From: Heterodera schachtii | Taxonomy: Eukaryota > Nematoda > Chromadorea > Rhabditida > Heteroderidae | Direction: 5' to 3' | DNA length: 64,000 nt | Assembly (NCBI GenBank): GCA_023374025.1 | Contig: SIJG01000103.1 | Location: 465,908-529,907, forward strand | In this document: positions 1 to 10,420 of the stretch, piece after piece | Numbering within the stretch: the stretch's first letter is position 1 | Layout of the letters: each line of letters begins with the position of its first letter | Translations under genes and position numbers: made by a program | Notes under the pieces: generated by a model | Databases searched by the model: none | The model's input: the letters and a program-made list of their open reading frames with translations, nothing else | What the model was told of the DNA's origin: nothing

Positions 1-240
1 CTCCCGCTCTCTTTCCCTCACTCTTTCTCTCCCTCTTCATCTCTCTTTATCTCTCTGCCTCCCTTTCTGTCTCTTTCTATCTCTCTACTATTTCTTTCTC
101 TTATTCATGCTCTTTATCCCTCCTTTCTCTCTCTCTCACCCTCCTTCTCTCTCTCTCACTCGCTCTCCCTCCGCTCTCTCTCTCACTCTTTCTTTCTCTC
201 TCTCTCGCTTCTTCCTCCTCCCTATACCTCCCTCTATTTC
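1..240. repeat. CT-rich pyrimidine microsatellite
   Basis: The first 240 bases are almost all C and T on the plus strand, with runs of (CT)n and (TTCTCT)n. The tract ends abruptly where ordinary AT-rich sequence begins. A much longer tract of the same type lies at 54,470-55,620. Any open frame through it is a low-complexity artefact. Confidence 0.9.
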
Positions 241-2810
241 TCTGTAACCAATTCTTTAAATATATTTTTAATTTAATTTAAAAAATTTTTCAGTGTATTT
301 ATGCTTAGATATTAAAAAAAATATAGCAATTTATACCAGAAGAAAAAATACGAAATAAAGATAAAACCAAAAAAGTTAAATAAAAAAATGAATTGGCATT
401 ATGTTTATTTTTTGCGTTAATTTAAATCGATCTTTTTTTTGTGAAGGAATGACAGGACCCAAATAGTATATTTAGATTTTTAATTGAAAAATTATAAATT
501 TTCTGAATTGAAATAACTCGGACAATGATAATTAAATGATATATTTCCGATGACAAATTGGACAAAAATTATTTCACGATAATGAAACAACAAGAATCAA
601 TGGATTAATTATTAGCAAAGTGAATTTAAAAAATGATTTTATAAGGAAGCAGAACTCCATTCAGTGACAGTATGATTCACGACAATTGTTAAAAAACTAA
701 ACTTTGAATTTAATTTTTATAAAATTCCTAAACTAAAAACAGTCGAGACCTGTTTCCATTTTTTTTTGTTAATTTTTCAATCTGAAAGATGAATAGAATA
801 ATAATATAAATGAATAAAAACCATTATAAATTATTTTATGTTTTATATAAAAAATAAGACACAACAAAAATATTTTTTGAAAATAAAAATTCATATAAAA
901 AGTGACACTGGCTTTTTTAAACTTACTATTCTGTGCTTTTTTGGTTTTATTTCTATGCTATATGTAAAAAAAAGGTTTAAACTAAAAAAAAATTGGTGGG
1001 CCCGAGCAAAATTTATAACAGAGTAAAGAAAAGAGAATAACATCATATTGCCAAAATAAACTGTTTTATTTTTTAGATAATAAATTATAATTAATTTTAA
1101 AATTGTTATAGTCAAAACAAGTTTTATATATAAAGTGATAATTATATAATTAATAATTTATTAAACTCAGAATAATGTTGGAAGAGATCACTGTGCATTT
1201 CAAAAAATTTACGACTACAAGATATCATAAAATTTTAAAATAAACCCTTGGCAATTAAAAAATATTTTTTTTTTGTAAAAATAAGAAGGTATCAATGCCG
1301 ACATTTCTCACTTAATAATTATGTTTGTCAATTATTCAAACAAAAATTCTTTGCAATATAAAAACTAATTGATGAAATTTAGGATGAGCAAAATTAAGCA
1401 AAAATGAAAAATAACTATTGGGTTACTCAATTAAGTGAACCCTAAAAGCATTGATGTAAAAACATTAAAAAACATAATTCACAAGCAAAAATTTGTATTA
1501 TCATCTAAATGCTTTAATTTACCCTTTAAGAAATCAATTAAAAATCATTTGTTTAAATACTTTGAATTGTATTTGACAAAAAAACACTTTGTATTTATTA
1601 TTGATCTTGTGCAGTAATTTATAAACTTTTTTTTTTGATAAGCACACTTTTTAACTCCGTTTTTTTTTGCTGAGCTTTCAATATTTTAGTATTCACATTC
1701 CGTTAATTGAATTTAGTAAGAAATCTAACAACATTCATAAAATTAAATTCTTGTTTATTTAAATTATTTATTAATTTATAAAAAATTTTTCATTTTTATT
1801 ATTTCCGACAATTTAGATAAATCAGTAACGTGTTAATAATTCTTTCAGATATTTTTTTGTGGCAATTAGAGGTTCTTTTCTTGTGATGGGAGTTATTTTT
1901 AAATTAACTTTTTATGTTCCTTTCTTGGTGCGTCATCCTTCTTTTCTATTTCCACGGTGTTTTTTCCCCGTTGCGATTTTATTAATAATTATTTTGTTCA
2001 TGTTTTATAATATTAAATTTATTTTTACATATTTTCAAGTTACAGTATATTTTTATAACATTTTTTAAATTTTTTACACATAAAAAAGTAAATATTTATG
2101 CATTTGCTTAAGAAAGTTGTTTTATTAAGAATGGGTTTTTCAAATCCACTTGATGACTAGCTTTCTTGACAATACACAAATATGTTTTTTTATATCTCTT
2201 AGACTTTTCGATTTTTATATGATGACAGTTCATGCCAATTTATCAACTGGAAGCATGAATTTTATTATTTAAAATATATTTTTTTAATTTCATATTTTAT
2301 ATATGCGATTTCATCATAAGTATTTATTTATTTTTCTTGTAGAAACTTATTTTTTCACTTTATTTGAATTAATTAGTGTTACCATGTATTGTTTTTTAAA
2401 TTTAACTGATATAATCGGTTGTATAATAGGAATTACTTTTTTGTATTCAATTATTTTTATTCCTGTAGTACAATAACAAATTTTACCTCAAAATCTACAT
2501 AAATTATTTTACTTAATATTTTAATTTTGTATTCACTTATTAAAAAAATAATTTTTATTTACTTGTTTTTAGTTTATTAATATTTATCTAGTTATAACTT
2601 AGTAATGTTTATCCGTAGTACAAATTTTCGATACCCAAAGCATATTATATATTTTTTAATTTTCCTAAATACAAATTTAGGATATTTTTCTTTTTTGGTT
2701 ACTTCTTTTTTATTTTTACTCTTTATTAATCGCCGTGTTAGAGACCAGGTTAAGCTTGAATGCATTAGGCATGGCGGCCTGGCATCATTGTTCTTAGAAT
2801 AAAAAAATAT
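241..2810. other. AT-rich stretch without a supported gene
   Basis: About 2.6 kb of AT-rich DNA. Open frames are 60-75 codons, are dominated by Phe, Ile, Lys and Asn, and have no splice or domain support. I see no RNA gene, terminal inverted repeat or tandem array here. Confidence 0.6.
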
Positions 2811-3690
2811 ATTCTTTCATTTCCCAACATTTTTTTATTTTTTGGGATTCGGGACCATAGGAGGGTGACCAGGATTTTTGAGTGGAAAATTTTTTTTCAC
2901 AAAACCTTGCAAAAATATGTCTTTGGGGGTTATTTGGGCCGCTGATCACGAATATGTAATCAGATTTCAGTTAAGACATCGTCAAGGCCTCAGAATCCCT
3001 GTGTGATTGGGGCTTCTGAGGCATCATTTTGAGGGGGGGGGGGAAGTTCGAATCCGGGCGGTGTATATTATTTTTGCTATGCATTTTGGGTTATTTTTAA
3101 GCTTTTAATTCATTTAAAAGAAGGTTTGTTTTTAAAAAGGTTGCGCCAGATCCCAATTTTCTTTTATTTTTGCGAAAATTTGGTCTCAAAATGCCTAAAT
3201 TTGGCGAAAATGGCTAAAATTTCCCGTTTCTAAATAAAAATTTTAATCAAAAATTTAATTTTGGTTATTTTGAATTGTAAATTAAATTATAAAATATTTG
3301 TTTTTTTGGATAATAACAATTTTTAAAAAGATTATTTTTTATCAAAAAAATATTTTAGGGAATCGTTTTTAAACAGCTTTTTCATTTCTTAGGGGATTTC
3401 TTTTTGGTTTTATTGCATTTTGTTAAGGATTTTTTCGAAAATTCTAAAATATGCACTTAAAATGGCGAAATTATCACAAAAATAGGCCTTATAAGTCCCA
3501 ATAGGTACGCCAAACAAAGCTAAAAACGCGCTTTTCGTGATTAACTGTACGTAATAAATTTAGGCATTTGTCTAAAAAATGAAGCCCCACAATAATTGGC
3601 CAAAAATTAGTCTTTTTTTTACCTTTTTTGTTATCAAATCCATGTGGCAATTAGAGCGGAGAGCTCGTTGATCAGCATCAGCCAACGGAG
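2811..3690. other. Repeat-derived stretch with a tRNA-like B box
   Basis: This stretch differs from its surroundings. It has a poly-G run near 3,031-3,042, followed at once by GTTCGAATCCGGGCGG, which matches the T-arm/B box of a tRNA. Further on, near 3,180-3,560, are repeated phrases such as 'tgcctaaatttggcg' and 'aaatggcgaaa' that resemble the interior of the inverted-repeat element at 6,267-6,764. A tRNA-derived SINE or decayed transposon is the simplest reading. I could not place an A box with confidence. Confidence 0.4.
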
Positions 3691-3694
3691 GTGA

Positions 3695-3985
3695 ATGGCT
3701 GGACATCCATGGCCAATTAACTCATTGTTGGCGGCACTAATACCAGGTTCTGATATGAGCACAATGATGCAATTGGTCCAACAACAAGCCGTGATATTCA
3801 GGCAGAAACTAATAAAAATGAATTATTGTGACAGTTTTTCCCCTAAAATTACTACAAGTATTTCAAAGCCTAAGAAGGTGCCCTATTCCATTTGGGCTCC
3901 CAGTTCAAATAAAGTCGAGAATTGGTACAACTTTCAGAGTACATCGAAACTAAAAGAAAAAAAGGAACATGCTAATAAGGAATAA
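3695..3985 (+). CDS. Hypothetical single-exon ORF, 96 aa
   Basis: The ATG is directly preceded by an in-frame TGA, so 3,695 is the only possible start. The N-terminal half (MAGHPWPINSLLAAL, then a Gln-rich QLVQQQA stretch) has better codon balance than the flanking AT-rich sequence; the C-terminus is Lys/Asn/Glu-rich. No signal peptide, membrane segment or domain is recognisable. It may be a real small gene, an exon, or a fragment of a mobile element, since repeat-like sequence lies just upstream and a satellite downstream. Confidence 0.3.
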   Translation: MAGHPWPINSLLAALIPGSDMSTMMQLVQQQAVIFRQKLIKMNYCDSFSPKITTSISKPKKVPYSIWAPSSNKVENWYNFQSTSKLKEKKEHANKE

Positions 3986-4212
3986 AGAAAAATATATAAT
4001 TAGCAAGTCTAAATCATAATATGATTTTAAATTTAAAAAGGATAAGAAAACTTCGACAAAAAACATTTACATGTGAGAAAATATACTCTAATAAATTGTG
4101 AAAATACAAAGAAAAGGTTTACGAAAAAGATATTTAAAAGATAAAAGATTAAATTTTATCCCTATTCTTAAAAAAACAACGCACAGAGAACCCGCCAGGA
4201 TCCCTCGGTTGT

Positions 4213-4831
4213 TACTAAAAAATCTCAAGTACGCCATTCATGATAAATGTGAAATTTGCTTGAGATAGAAAGCGTCTTAAATTTTCTGGAGCACTTAATT
4301 GGTCCTGGAACTTTTTTTCTGTTCCGAGACTTTTATAAGTACACTAAAAATCTCAGATACACCATTCATGTAAAATGATAAATTAAATTGAGATAGAAAC
4401 CGCCGGAATTTTTTTGGAGCACGTAATTTGTCCTTGAACTTTTTTTGCTGTTTCGAGACTTTTATAAGTACACTAAAAAATCTCAGATACGCCATTCATG
4501 TAAAATGATAAATTAAATTGAGATAGAAACCGCCTGAATTTTTTTGGAGCACGTAATTTGTCCGTGAACTTTTTTTGCTAGTTTCGAGACTTTTATAAGT
4601 TCACTAAAAATCTCAAGTACGCCATTCATGATAAATGTGAAATTTGCTTGAGATAGAAAGCGCCTTAAATTTTCTGGAGCACTTAATTGGTCCTGGAACT
4701 TTTTTTGGGGTTTCGACACTTTTATAAGTTCACTAAAAAATTTCAAGTACGCCATTCATGTAAAATGATAAATTAAATTGAGATAGAAACCGCCTGAATT
4801 TTTTTGGAGCACGTAATTTGTCCGTGAACTT
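4213..4831. repeat. About 130-bp tandem satellite, at least five copies in two subtypes
   Basis: Units start at 'actaaaaa(a)tctca' near 4,213, 4,343, 4,472, 4,603 and 4,732, giving spacings of 129-131 bp. Copies 1 and 4 share one variant (catgataaatgtgaaattt) and copies 2, 3 and 5 another (catgtaaaatgataaatt), so the order is alpha-beta-beta-alpha-beta. On the minus strand the units give open frames with a repeated peptide of about 43 residues, broken by length changes of one base. The array runs into the assembly gap, so its true length is unknown. Confidence 0.9.
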
Positions 4832-5063
4832 NNNNNNNNNNNNNNNNNNNNNNNNNNNNNNNNNNNNNNNNNNNNNNNNNNNNNNNNNNNNNNNNNNNNN
4901 NNNNNNNNNNNNNNNNNNNNNNNNNNNNNNNNNNNNNNNNNNNNNNNNNNNNNNNNNNNNNNNNNNNNNNNNNNNNNNNNNNNNNNNNNNNNNNNNNNNN
5001 NNNNNNNNNNNNNNNNNNNNNNNNNNNNNNNNNNNNNNNNNNNNNNNNNNNNNNNNNNNNNNN
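4832..5063. other. Assembly gap (232 N)
   Basis: A run of N directly abuts the 130-bp satellite, as expected when a tandem array cannot be resolved. Sequence resumes 34 bases before the start codon of the first glycine-rich peptide gene, so that gene's promoter is missing here. Confidence 0.99.
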
Positions 5064-5096
5064 ATATTTTTGTTTCAGCAAAATTTCACACTAACA

Positions 5097-5510
5097 ATGT
5101 CTTCTTCGTCCACCCTTTTTGTTCTTCTGCTGGTAATTGCCATTTGCCTGTCATTAACAATTGCCATGCCAGCAACGGACAATCAAATTGAAAGGTATCA
5201 TTTTTTGGCATTCCATTTTCTCTCTTATGGCTGTGCCAGACTAATTCCGGCACTTTTTTGGCGCCGGAATCTCACATTCCGCCAAATTTTTGGAAAATTT
5301 CGGCAAAAGAGGAAGTTTTATTTCTCAAAAACTGAATGCTTCAAAAGTGCAAAAGAAAAGCTTATTTTAAAATTTGAAGATTTTCAAAATGCTTTTTTTT
5401 TTCTTTTTTTAAATTAAATTTTAAGTGTTCCACTTCGGCAAAAGCGTTATGGCTACGGCGGCGGTGGATTTGGCGGCGGATTTGGCGGTGGAATGGGCTT
5501 TGATGGTTGA
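5097..5510 (+). CDS. Glycine-rich secreted peptide precursor, copy 1 (60 aa)
   Basis: Two exons, 5,097-5,194 and 5,426-5,510, joined in phase 2 across a 231-bp intron (donor gtatca, acceptor ttaag). Residues 1-24 form a signal peptide with a hydrophobic core (LFVLLLVIAICLSLTIA). An acidic linker follows, then a dibasic QKR site, then a Gly/Phe/Tyr-rich mature part with GGGF repeats. This plan resembles nematode epidermal glycine-rich antimicrobial and NLP-type peptides, which is a comparison of design rather than of sequence. Copies 2 and 3 lie at 8,732 and 9,955. Compared with copy 2, a GGA-to-TGA change ends this copy four codons early, removing the C-terminal FGR. The same DNA continues in frame to a second TGA. 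Confidence 0.8.
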
Positions 5511-6266
5511 TTTGGACGCTGATCCATGAAGAATATAATAATAAAAAGCATTGTGAATGATCAGAAATTGATCAATTAAATGATGCGACAAAACACTGTT
5601 TTTTAAACACATTCCAGTTTATAAAATAAATTAGTTAGAGGAAAAAATGAAATAATGAAAATATTCATAAATTTATTGGACCAATACCCAAAAAACTGCA
5701 AAATCCGGAACCATTCCCGGTCTCGAAGTCCCTGTGCCGGCCAACCCTAAACGTCCTTAAAATCCACACTCTTTAAATATTTTAAAAAATTCTCACATAA
5801 TTTTTTATGCATTTTTTCTTCTTCTTTCAATATTACCAGCTCCACATATAAAGCCGATTAGCAGCATAAGAAGCTATAAAAATGTGTGTGCTTATGAATT
5901 ATTACTTTTTTTTGTTTTGTTTTTTACAATTCAAAAACATTGATAAAAAGTTTGCTTTTTAAATATTTTTATTTGAATATATAGATTGTTTTTTTTTGTT
6001 CCTTATCCATCATGTTTAAAAAACATTTTTTGAGAAAAATTAAATAATTTAAAAATTGAAGAAAATATAAATTTTTGCTTATTCATATACAAAATTTTTT
6101 TTATAATTTTCCATCCCATCATAATTGGATTTTTGTTTTATAATCTCTTTTTAACAAAAAAAAAAAATACTAGTAAAAAGATATAGAAATTTAAGAAATG
6201 ATTTAAACCGTCTTTAAAATAATCTAAAAATTCTTTTGAACAAAAATTCACATAAAATAAATCATT

Positions 6267-6764
6267 TAGGGATGCGATTTTAGGCAAATGCCTAAAATTT
6301 TTGCGCACAATATGCACAGATAAGCACGAAAAACGCATTTTCCGCTTGGTTTGAGGTGTCTAGGATGACTTTTATAATGCCTAACTTTGCCTATTTTGGA
6401 GTTTTTGTGCTCCTTAACAAAAATGCAATAAAAACGAAAAACACACCCCTAATAATTACCCCCAAAAAAAAATTCAGAAAATACACCCCCTAAGAATTGA
6501 AAAAAATTTTCAAAAAATGATCATCGAATTTAATATTTTTTATGATCAACATTTTTGGCTAAAAATTTGTCCTTATTCGAAAAAACTTTAAAAACAATTG
6601 GAATATAAGCAAAATTAAGTTTTTTGATTAATTTTAGGTGATTTACTACCTAAAAAACGTTAATAAAAAAAATTTTATTTGCCTATTTTAGTGCCTATTC
6701 GAGGATTTTTGTGCCTATTTAATGCCTATTTCGCGATTTTTTGTGCCTAAAAATCGCATCCCTA
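6267..6764. mobile_element. Non-autonomous DNA transposon with terminal inverted repeats
   Basis: The left end TAGGGATGCGATTTTAGGC is matched by GCCTAAAAATCGCATCCCTA at the right end, a near-perfect inverted repeat of about 19 bp. The interior is AT-rich, non-coding, and repeats 'gtgcctattt' phrases. The duplicated flank at 11,540-11,575 has the same sequence on both sides (aaataaatcatt, then a gaattc motif) without the element, so it serves as an empty site. No 8-bp target duplication is visible; a TA duplication fits the ends. A degenerate relative of the right end lies near 63,000-63,075. Confidence 0.8.
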
Positions 6765-7472
6765 TTCATGAATTCGCTATAGCGATCGTTCTTTTCTTCT
6801 TCGTGTTAGTAAATCACATTCAATTTTTGAATTACCTCACGTGAATAAATTTTAAGTTTTAGTGTGAAATTTCTTTTATCAATTATAAAATAAAAAAAAT
6901 AAATGTATCTCAATTTTTTCATTTTTATCAATTAATTTTGAAAATTTTCATATTTATTATTACATATTTCTTACAAATTTTCTTCAATTTTTTTTTTTTT
7001 TTGCAATGAATTTTTGATAAAATTTTTCAATTCTTAGAATGGTTTTTTTTTCGCGCTTGCTACACGTATTAAATGTGCAAAAATCTTAGTTTTTCATTTT
7101 TATTAATTACCCATTGAAATATCATAGACTTCTTATTGATTGCTATGCCCAAAGGAAGCAATTTTTGTTTTGTTTTTTTCATCTGCTTCATTTGAAGAAA
7201 TCATATCAATTTTCATCAAAGAATCGAAAATGCTTTAATAAATAAAAATTACATTAATAAAACAATTAATTTTCACTTTTTTTACTTTATAAAAAATAAT
7301 AAATCACTTGAAAATGATTGGAAAAAAAAGCTCAAAAATCTGTTTATGGAATATTTACCCAAACAATTTTGTTGAAGAACGAAAAAAAGTGAAAACTAAT
7401 TAAAAATGATTTGGTAATTCATTTAGCTTTTCCTCAAATTCTCATCCGCCCGACTAATTAAAATTTTAATTC

Positions 7473-7748
7473 TCACCTAAATTTTTTCGACCATTCCGGA
7501 AGGCCAAAACATTTGATGACTGAAATAAATGCTTGGATCCGGTTGTGACCATTATCTTCCGTTTCTGCATCAATTTCTCCGTTGGCATTTGTGCCATCCG
7601 CCCTTTTTCCATGAACAAATGCCACAATTCGTGTCCTAAATGAAAACAGTAAATTGAACAAATGCCATTCATTCGTATATTTATGTGGGAATGCTTTCCT
7701 CAATTTCACTGCGTGATATGTGGGCAATTTTTCTCGGAGTTTTGACAA
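7473..7748 (-). CDS. Possible exon or gene fragment of unknown function
   Basis: On the minus strand two frames stay open over about 200 bases. A good acceptor (TTTCATTTAG) lies at about 7,637 and a good donor (TTTAG then GTGAG) near 7,478, bounding a segment of roughly 160 bp that could be an internal exon. One frame reads RTRIVAFVHGKRADGTNANG and onwards; the other contains HELWHLF, which formally fits the HExxH zinc-protease pattern. Two open frames in one exon make the choice unsafe. No further exons could be joined. Confidence 0.3.
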   Translation of the reverse strand: MSKLREKLPTYHAVKLRKAFPHKYTNEWHLFNLLFSFRTRIVAFVHGKRADGTNANGEIDAETEDNGHNRIQAFISVIKCFGLPEWSKKFR

Positions 7749-8731
7749 ATTCTTTAAATTCCATTAAATAATCTAATTTTATGTTTTATAAGGGCAAATT
7801 TTTGTCTTTCATAATTTTTTTTAATGATATTTTCGAAATTTGAACATCTTTTTTTAAAAAATATTCAACTGCTATCTTTTCCAATTTCTCCATCCTTTTG
7901 TTTGCTTTGTCAAAATTAATGGCAACCTATTTTTCACTTTTAAAACTCAATGTTTATGGATCTATTTAAACTTCTGTTAAATTACCCGAAGCTCGAAGTT
8001 GGAAGCTCTTAAAACCCGAAGTTTTCGAAGGAGAGGTTTCGCGCAGCCCTGATCCAGGCCGAGGTCCAGGGGTTTTCCTGAATTTTTGTTCAGGAATCCA
8101 GGTCCAAGTCAATTTTGGAACCCAGATCCAGGCATAAACCGATATTTAAACCAAATTTTTTTATTGCATTAAAAAAATTCACCATTTATGTCAAATTCCA
8201 AACACAAAATTTAAAAGAAAATTGACTATGCTTGGTCAATGTCAATTCTAGATATTTACTTATATTATTTTTTTTAATGTTTCTGATATGCTCTCTTAAT
8301 TGTTAAAAAAACAATTTTTAATTAATAAAATTATTATTTTTCCATTAAAATTGAATGATTTTTGAATTGAACAAGTGTTTGATAAATGGAATTTTCCTGT
8401 ACTCTCGTTGATAATAGTAATAGGAATTTTTTCTCATTTTTTAAAGTAATTTTTGGATTCAGCGAACAAAATTTTGTTGTTCTGACCAAAGAGTATAACG
8501 TAATTTGCTGATTTTTTTTTTAATTAAATTTTATTCATTCAATTCGTCGAATAGGAGATGGATTTTTTTACAAAAACTTGTGCATCTAATTTTGCCTCTA
8601 ATTAGTAATTGTTATGCGTGCAATTAATTAGTAATTAATTGGGCGCAAACCTTTCTATTTAAAAAGCAAATGATTTTGCAGTTGGAAAGAATCATTGGAA
8701 CATTTTTGTAGCAGCAAATTTCACACTGAAA

Positions 8732-9116
8732 ATGTCTTCTTCGTCCACCATTTTTATTCTTCTGCTGATAATTGCCATTTGCCTGTCATTAACAATTGCC
8801 ATGCCGGCAGCGGACAATGAAATTGAAGGGTAATCATTCATTTTTAATTTTTAATTTTTGGCAGTCCATTTTTGTCTCTAATTGCTGTGCCAGAATAATT
8901 CCGGTACTTTCTAGCGCCGGGATTTCTCATTCCGCCAATTTTTAGGAAAATTCCGGCAAAAATGAGGAAGTTTTATTTTTCTCAAAAAATTGGAGTTTTT
9001 AAAAATATTTTTTTCATTTTTTAAATTAAATTTTAAGTGTTCAACTTCGGCAAAAGCGTTATGGCGGCGGTGGATTTGGCGGTGGAATGGGCTTTGGTGG
9101 CGGATTTGGACGCTGA
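8732..9116 (+). CDS. Glycine-rich secreted peptide precursor, copy 2 (58 aa)
   Basis: Exons 8,732-8,829 and 9,038-9,116, phase 2 intron. The signal peptide (IFILLLIIAICLSLTIA) is followed by an acidic linker, the dibasic site RQKR, and a mature segment YGGGGFGGGMGFGGGFGR. The C-terminal Gly-Arg before the stop is the classical signal for carboxypeptidase trimming and C-terminal amidation, so the mature product could end in Phe-amide; this is inference from known neuropeptide and antimicrobial peptide processing. It appears to be the best-preserved member of the three-gene array. The upstream 'gcagcaaatttc' phrase is shared with copies 1 and 3, which suggests a duplicated promoter or 5' leader. 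Confidence 0.85.
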
Positions 9117-9954
9117 TCCGTGGGGAATCTAATATTGTGAATGCTCAAAAATCGATCAATTGCCGACAAAATTGGAATTTTTTTTAACACATTTCGGTTT
9201 ATCAAATAAATTAGTTAGAGGAAAAAAAAAGTTAAAAAAATGAAAATATGCATTGTAAGAACTAGGCTGAAGAATGCATAAATTTCTTGATCAATATCCA
9301 AAAATGCAGAATCGTGATCCATTCCCGGTCAAAGTCTCTGTGCCGACCAACCCTAAACGCCCTTAAAACGCACAATATTTTCAAAAAATTGCCACATATT
9401 TTTTCTGGCATTTTTTTCAAATTACTAGCTCCCAACATAAAGCCAATCAGCAGCAGAAGCAGCAGCAAATGGGAAAAAAATTTCAAAAATTTATTCCACA
9501 CTTTTTTTTTTACAAAATTTTTGAATTAAAAAATATCAATATTTGCTAGAAAGTATTAGAAAGGAAATGTATACCTCATTTGCAACTGCAATCAGTGAAT
9601 AAAATTATTTTTGCTTAATTTTTGGCTGAAAATTATGTCACTTTTGTAGCTTTTTCGGGCTTTTTTTTTCACTATTTTGACTTTTTTCCTCACTATTTTA
9701 GTTAAATATTTCGAGATTTTTCGTCACTAATAAAAGTCACGGCCCTACATATATCATGTAACCTGCTGATTAAAAAAAAACAATTTTATTCAATCAATTC
9801 GTTGAATATGAGATGGATTTTTTACAAAACCTCGTGCACCTCATTTGCCTATAATTAGTAATTAATATGCACAAATCTTTCTATTTAAAAGCAAATATTA
9901 TGTTTAATTTGAATTCATTGGAATATTTTTGTAGCAGCAAATTTCGCACTGAAA
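9117..9954. other. Intergenic spacer of the glycine-rich array
   Basis: The 3' flank to about 9,540 matches the flanks after copies 1 and 3. Near 9,640-9,755 is an AT-rich repeat with 'cactattttgac' phrases that ends in GTCACGGCCCTACA, a possible degenerate inverted-repeat element. No gene is supported. The piece from about 9,780 to the next ATG matches the 5' flank of copy 2. Confidence 0.5.
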
Positions 9955-10420
9955 ATGTCTTCTTCGTCCACTATTTGTCTGATGCTAATAATTGCCATCT
10001 GCTGCTGTTCATTAACAATTGCCATGCCAGCAGTGGACAATCAAATTGATAGGTATCATTTTTTTTTTTTTTGGTTTTTGTTTTCGTCAGTCCATTTTTC
10101 TCCTTAATAACTGTGCCAGACCAATTCCGGCATTTTTTGTTTGGTTGTGTCAGACCAATTCCGGTATTTTTACGCCCTAATTTCGCATTCCACCAACTTT
10201 TAGGAAATTTAGGGCAAAAAAAGATATTTTCTAAAAATTAAATATTTCAAAAGAGCTAAAAATAACTTAAAATTTAAAGTATTTTCAAAATGGCTCATTC
10301 CTTTCCCCTATAATTTGAAGTGTTCAACTTCGGCAAAAGCGTTCTGGCGTTCAAGTTGGATTTGGTGGCGGATTTGGCGGCGGAATGGGTGTTAGTGGCG
10401 GATTACCACGCGGACGCTGA
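9955..10420 (+). CDS. Glycine-rich secreted peptide precursor, copy 3 (65 aa)
   Basis: Exons 9,955-10,052 and 10,321-10,420 in phase 2. The start MSSSST and the AMPA linker are shared with copies 1 and 2, but the signal peptide has three consecutive Cys (AICCCSLTIA). After the RQKR site the mature part is SGVQVGFGGGFGGGMGVSGG and then LPRGR, so the C-terminus again ends in Gly-Arg. This copy is more diverged in the mature region than in the signal and linker. All three copies keep the same intron position and phase, as expected for tandem duplication. Confidence 0.82.

Larger units (their letters stand above)
5511..8731. other. Intergenic region with an inverted-repeat element and a possible exon
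   Basis: About 5,630-6,260 and 6,765-6,900 match the 3' flank of copy 3 (10,500-11,750), so a flank was duplicated with the gene. Two things inside are listed separately: the element at 6,267-6,764 and the minus-strand open stretch at 7,473-7,748. A GC-richer island near 7,980-8,150 ('cccgaagctcgaag', 'gatccagg') ends in GTTTCGCGCAGCCCTG, which resembles the reverse complement of the island start at 53,981. The remainder shows no gene. Confidence 0.55.

Noticed and set aside
3042..3065. A functional tRNA gene
   Set aside because: Only a B-box-like T arm is present; no cloverleaf can be drawn.
7473..7672. HELWH as a zinc metalloprotease active site
   Set aside because: Only the five-residue pattern fits; no third ligand or surrounding family motif, and another frame is equally open.
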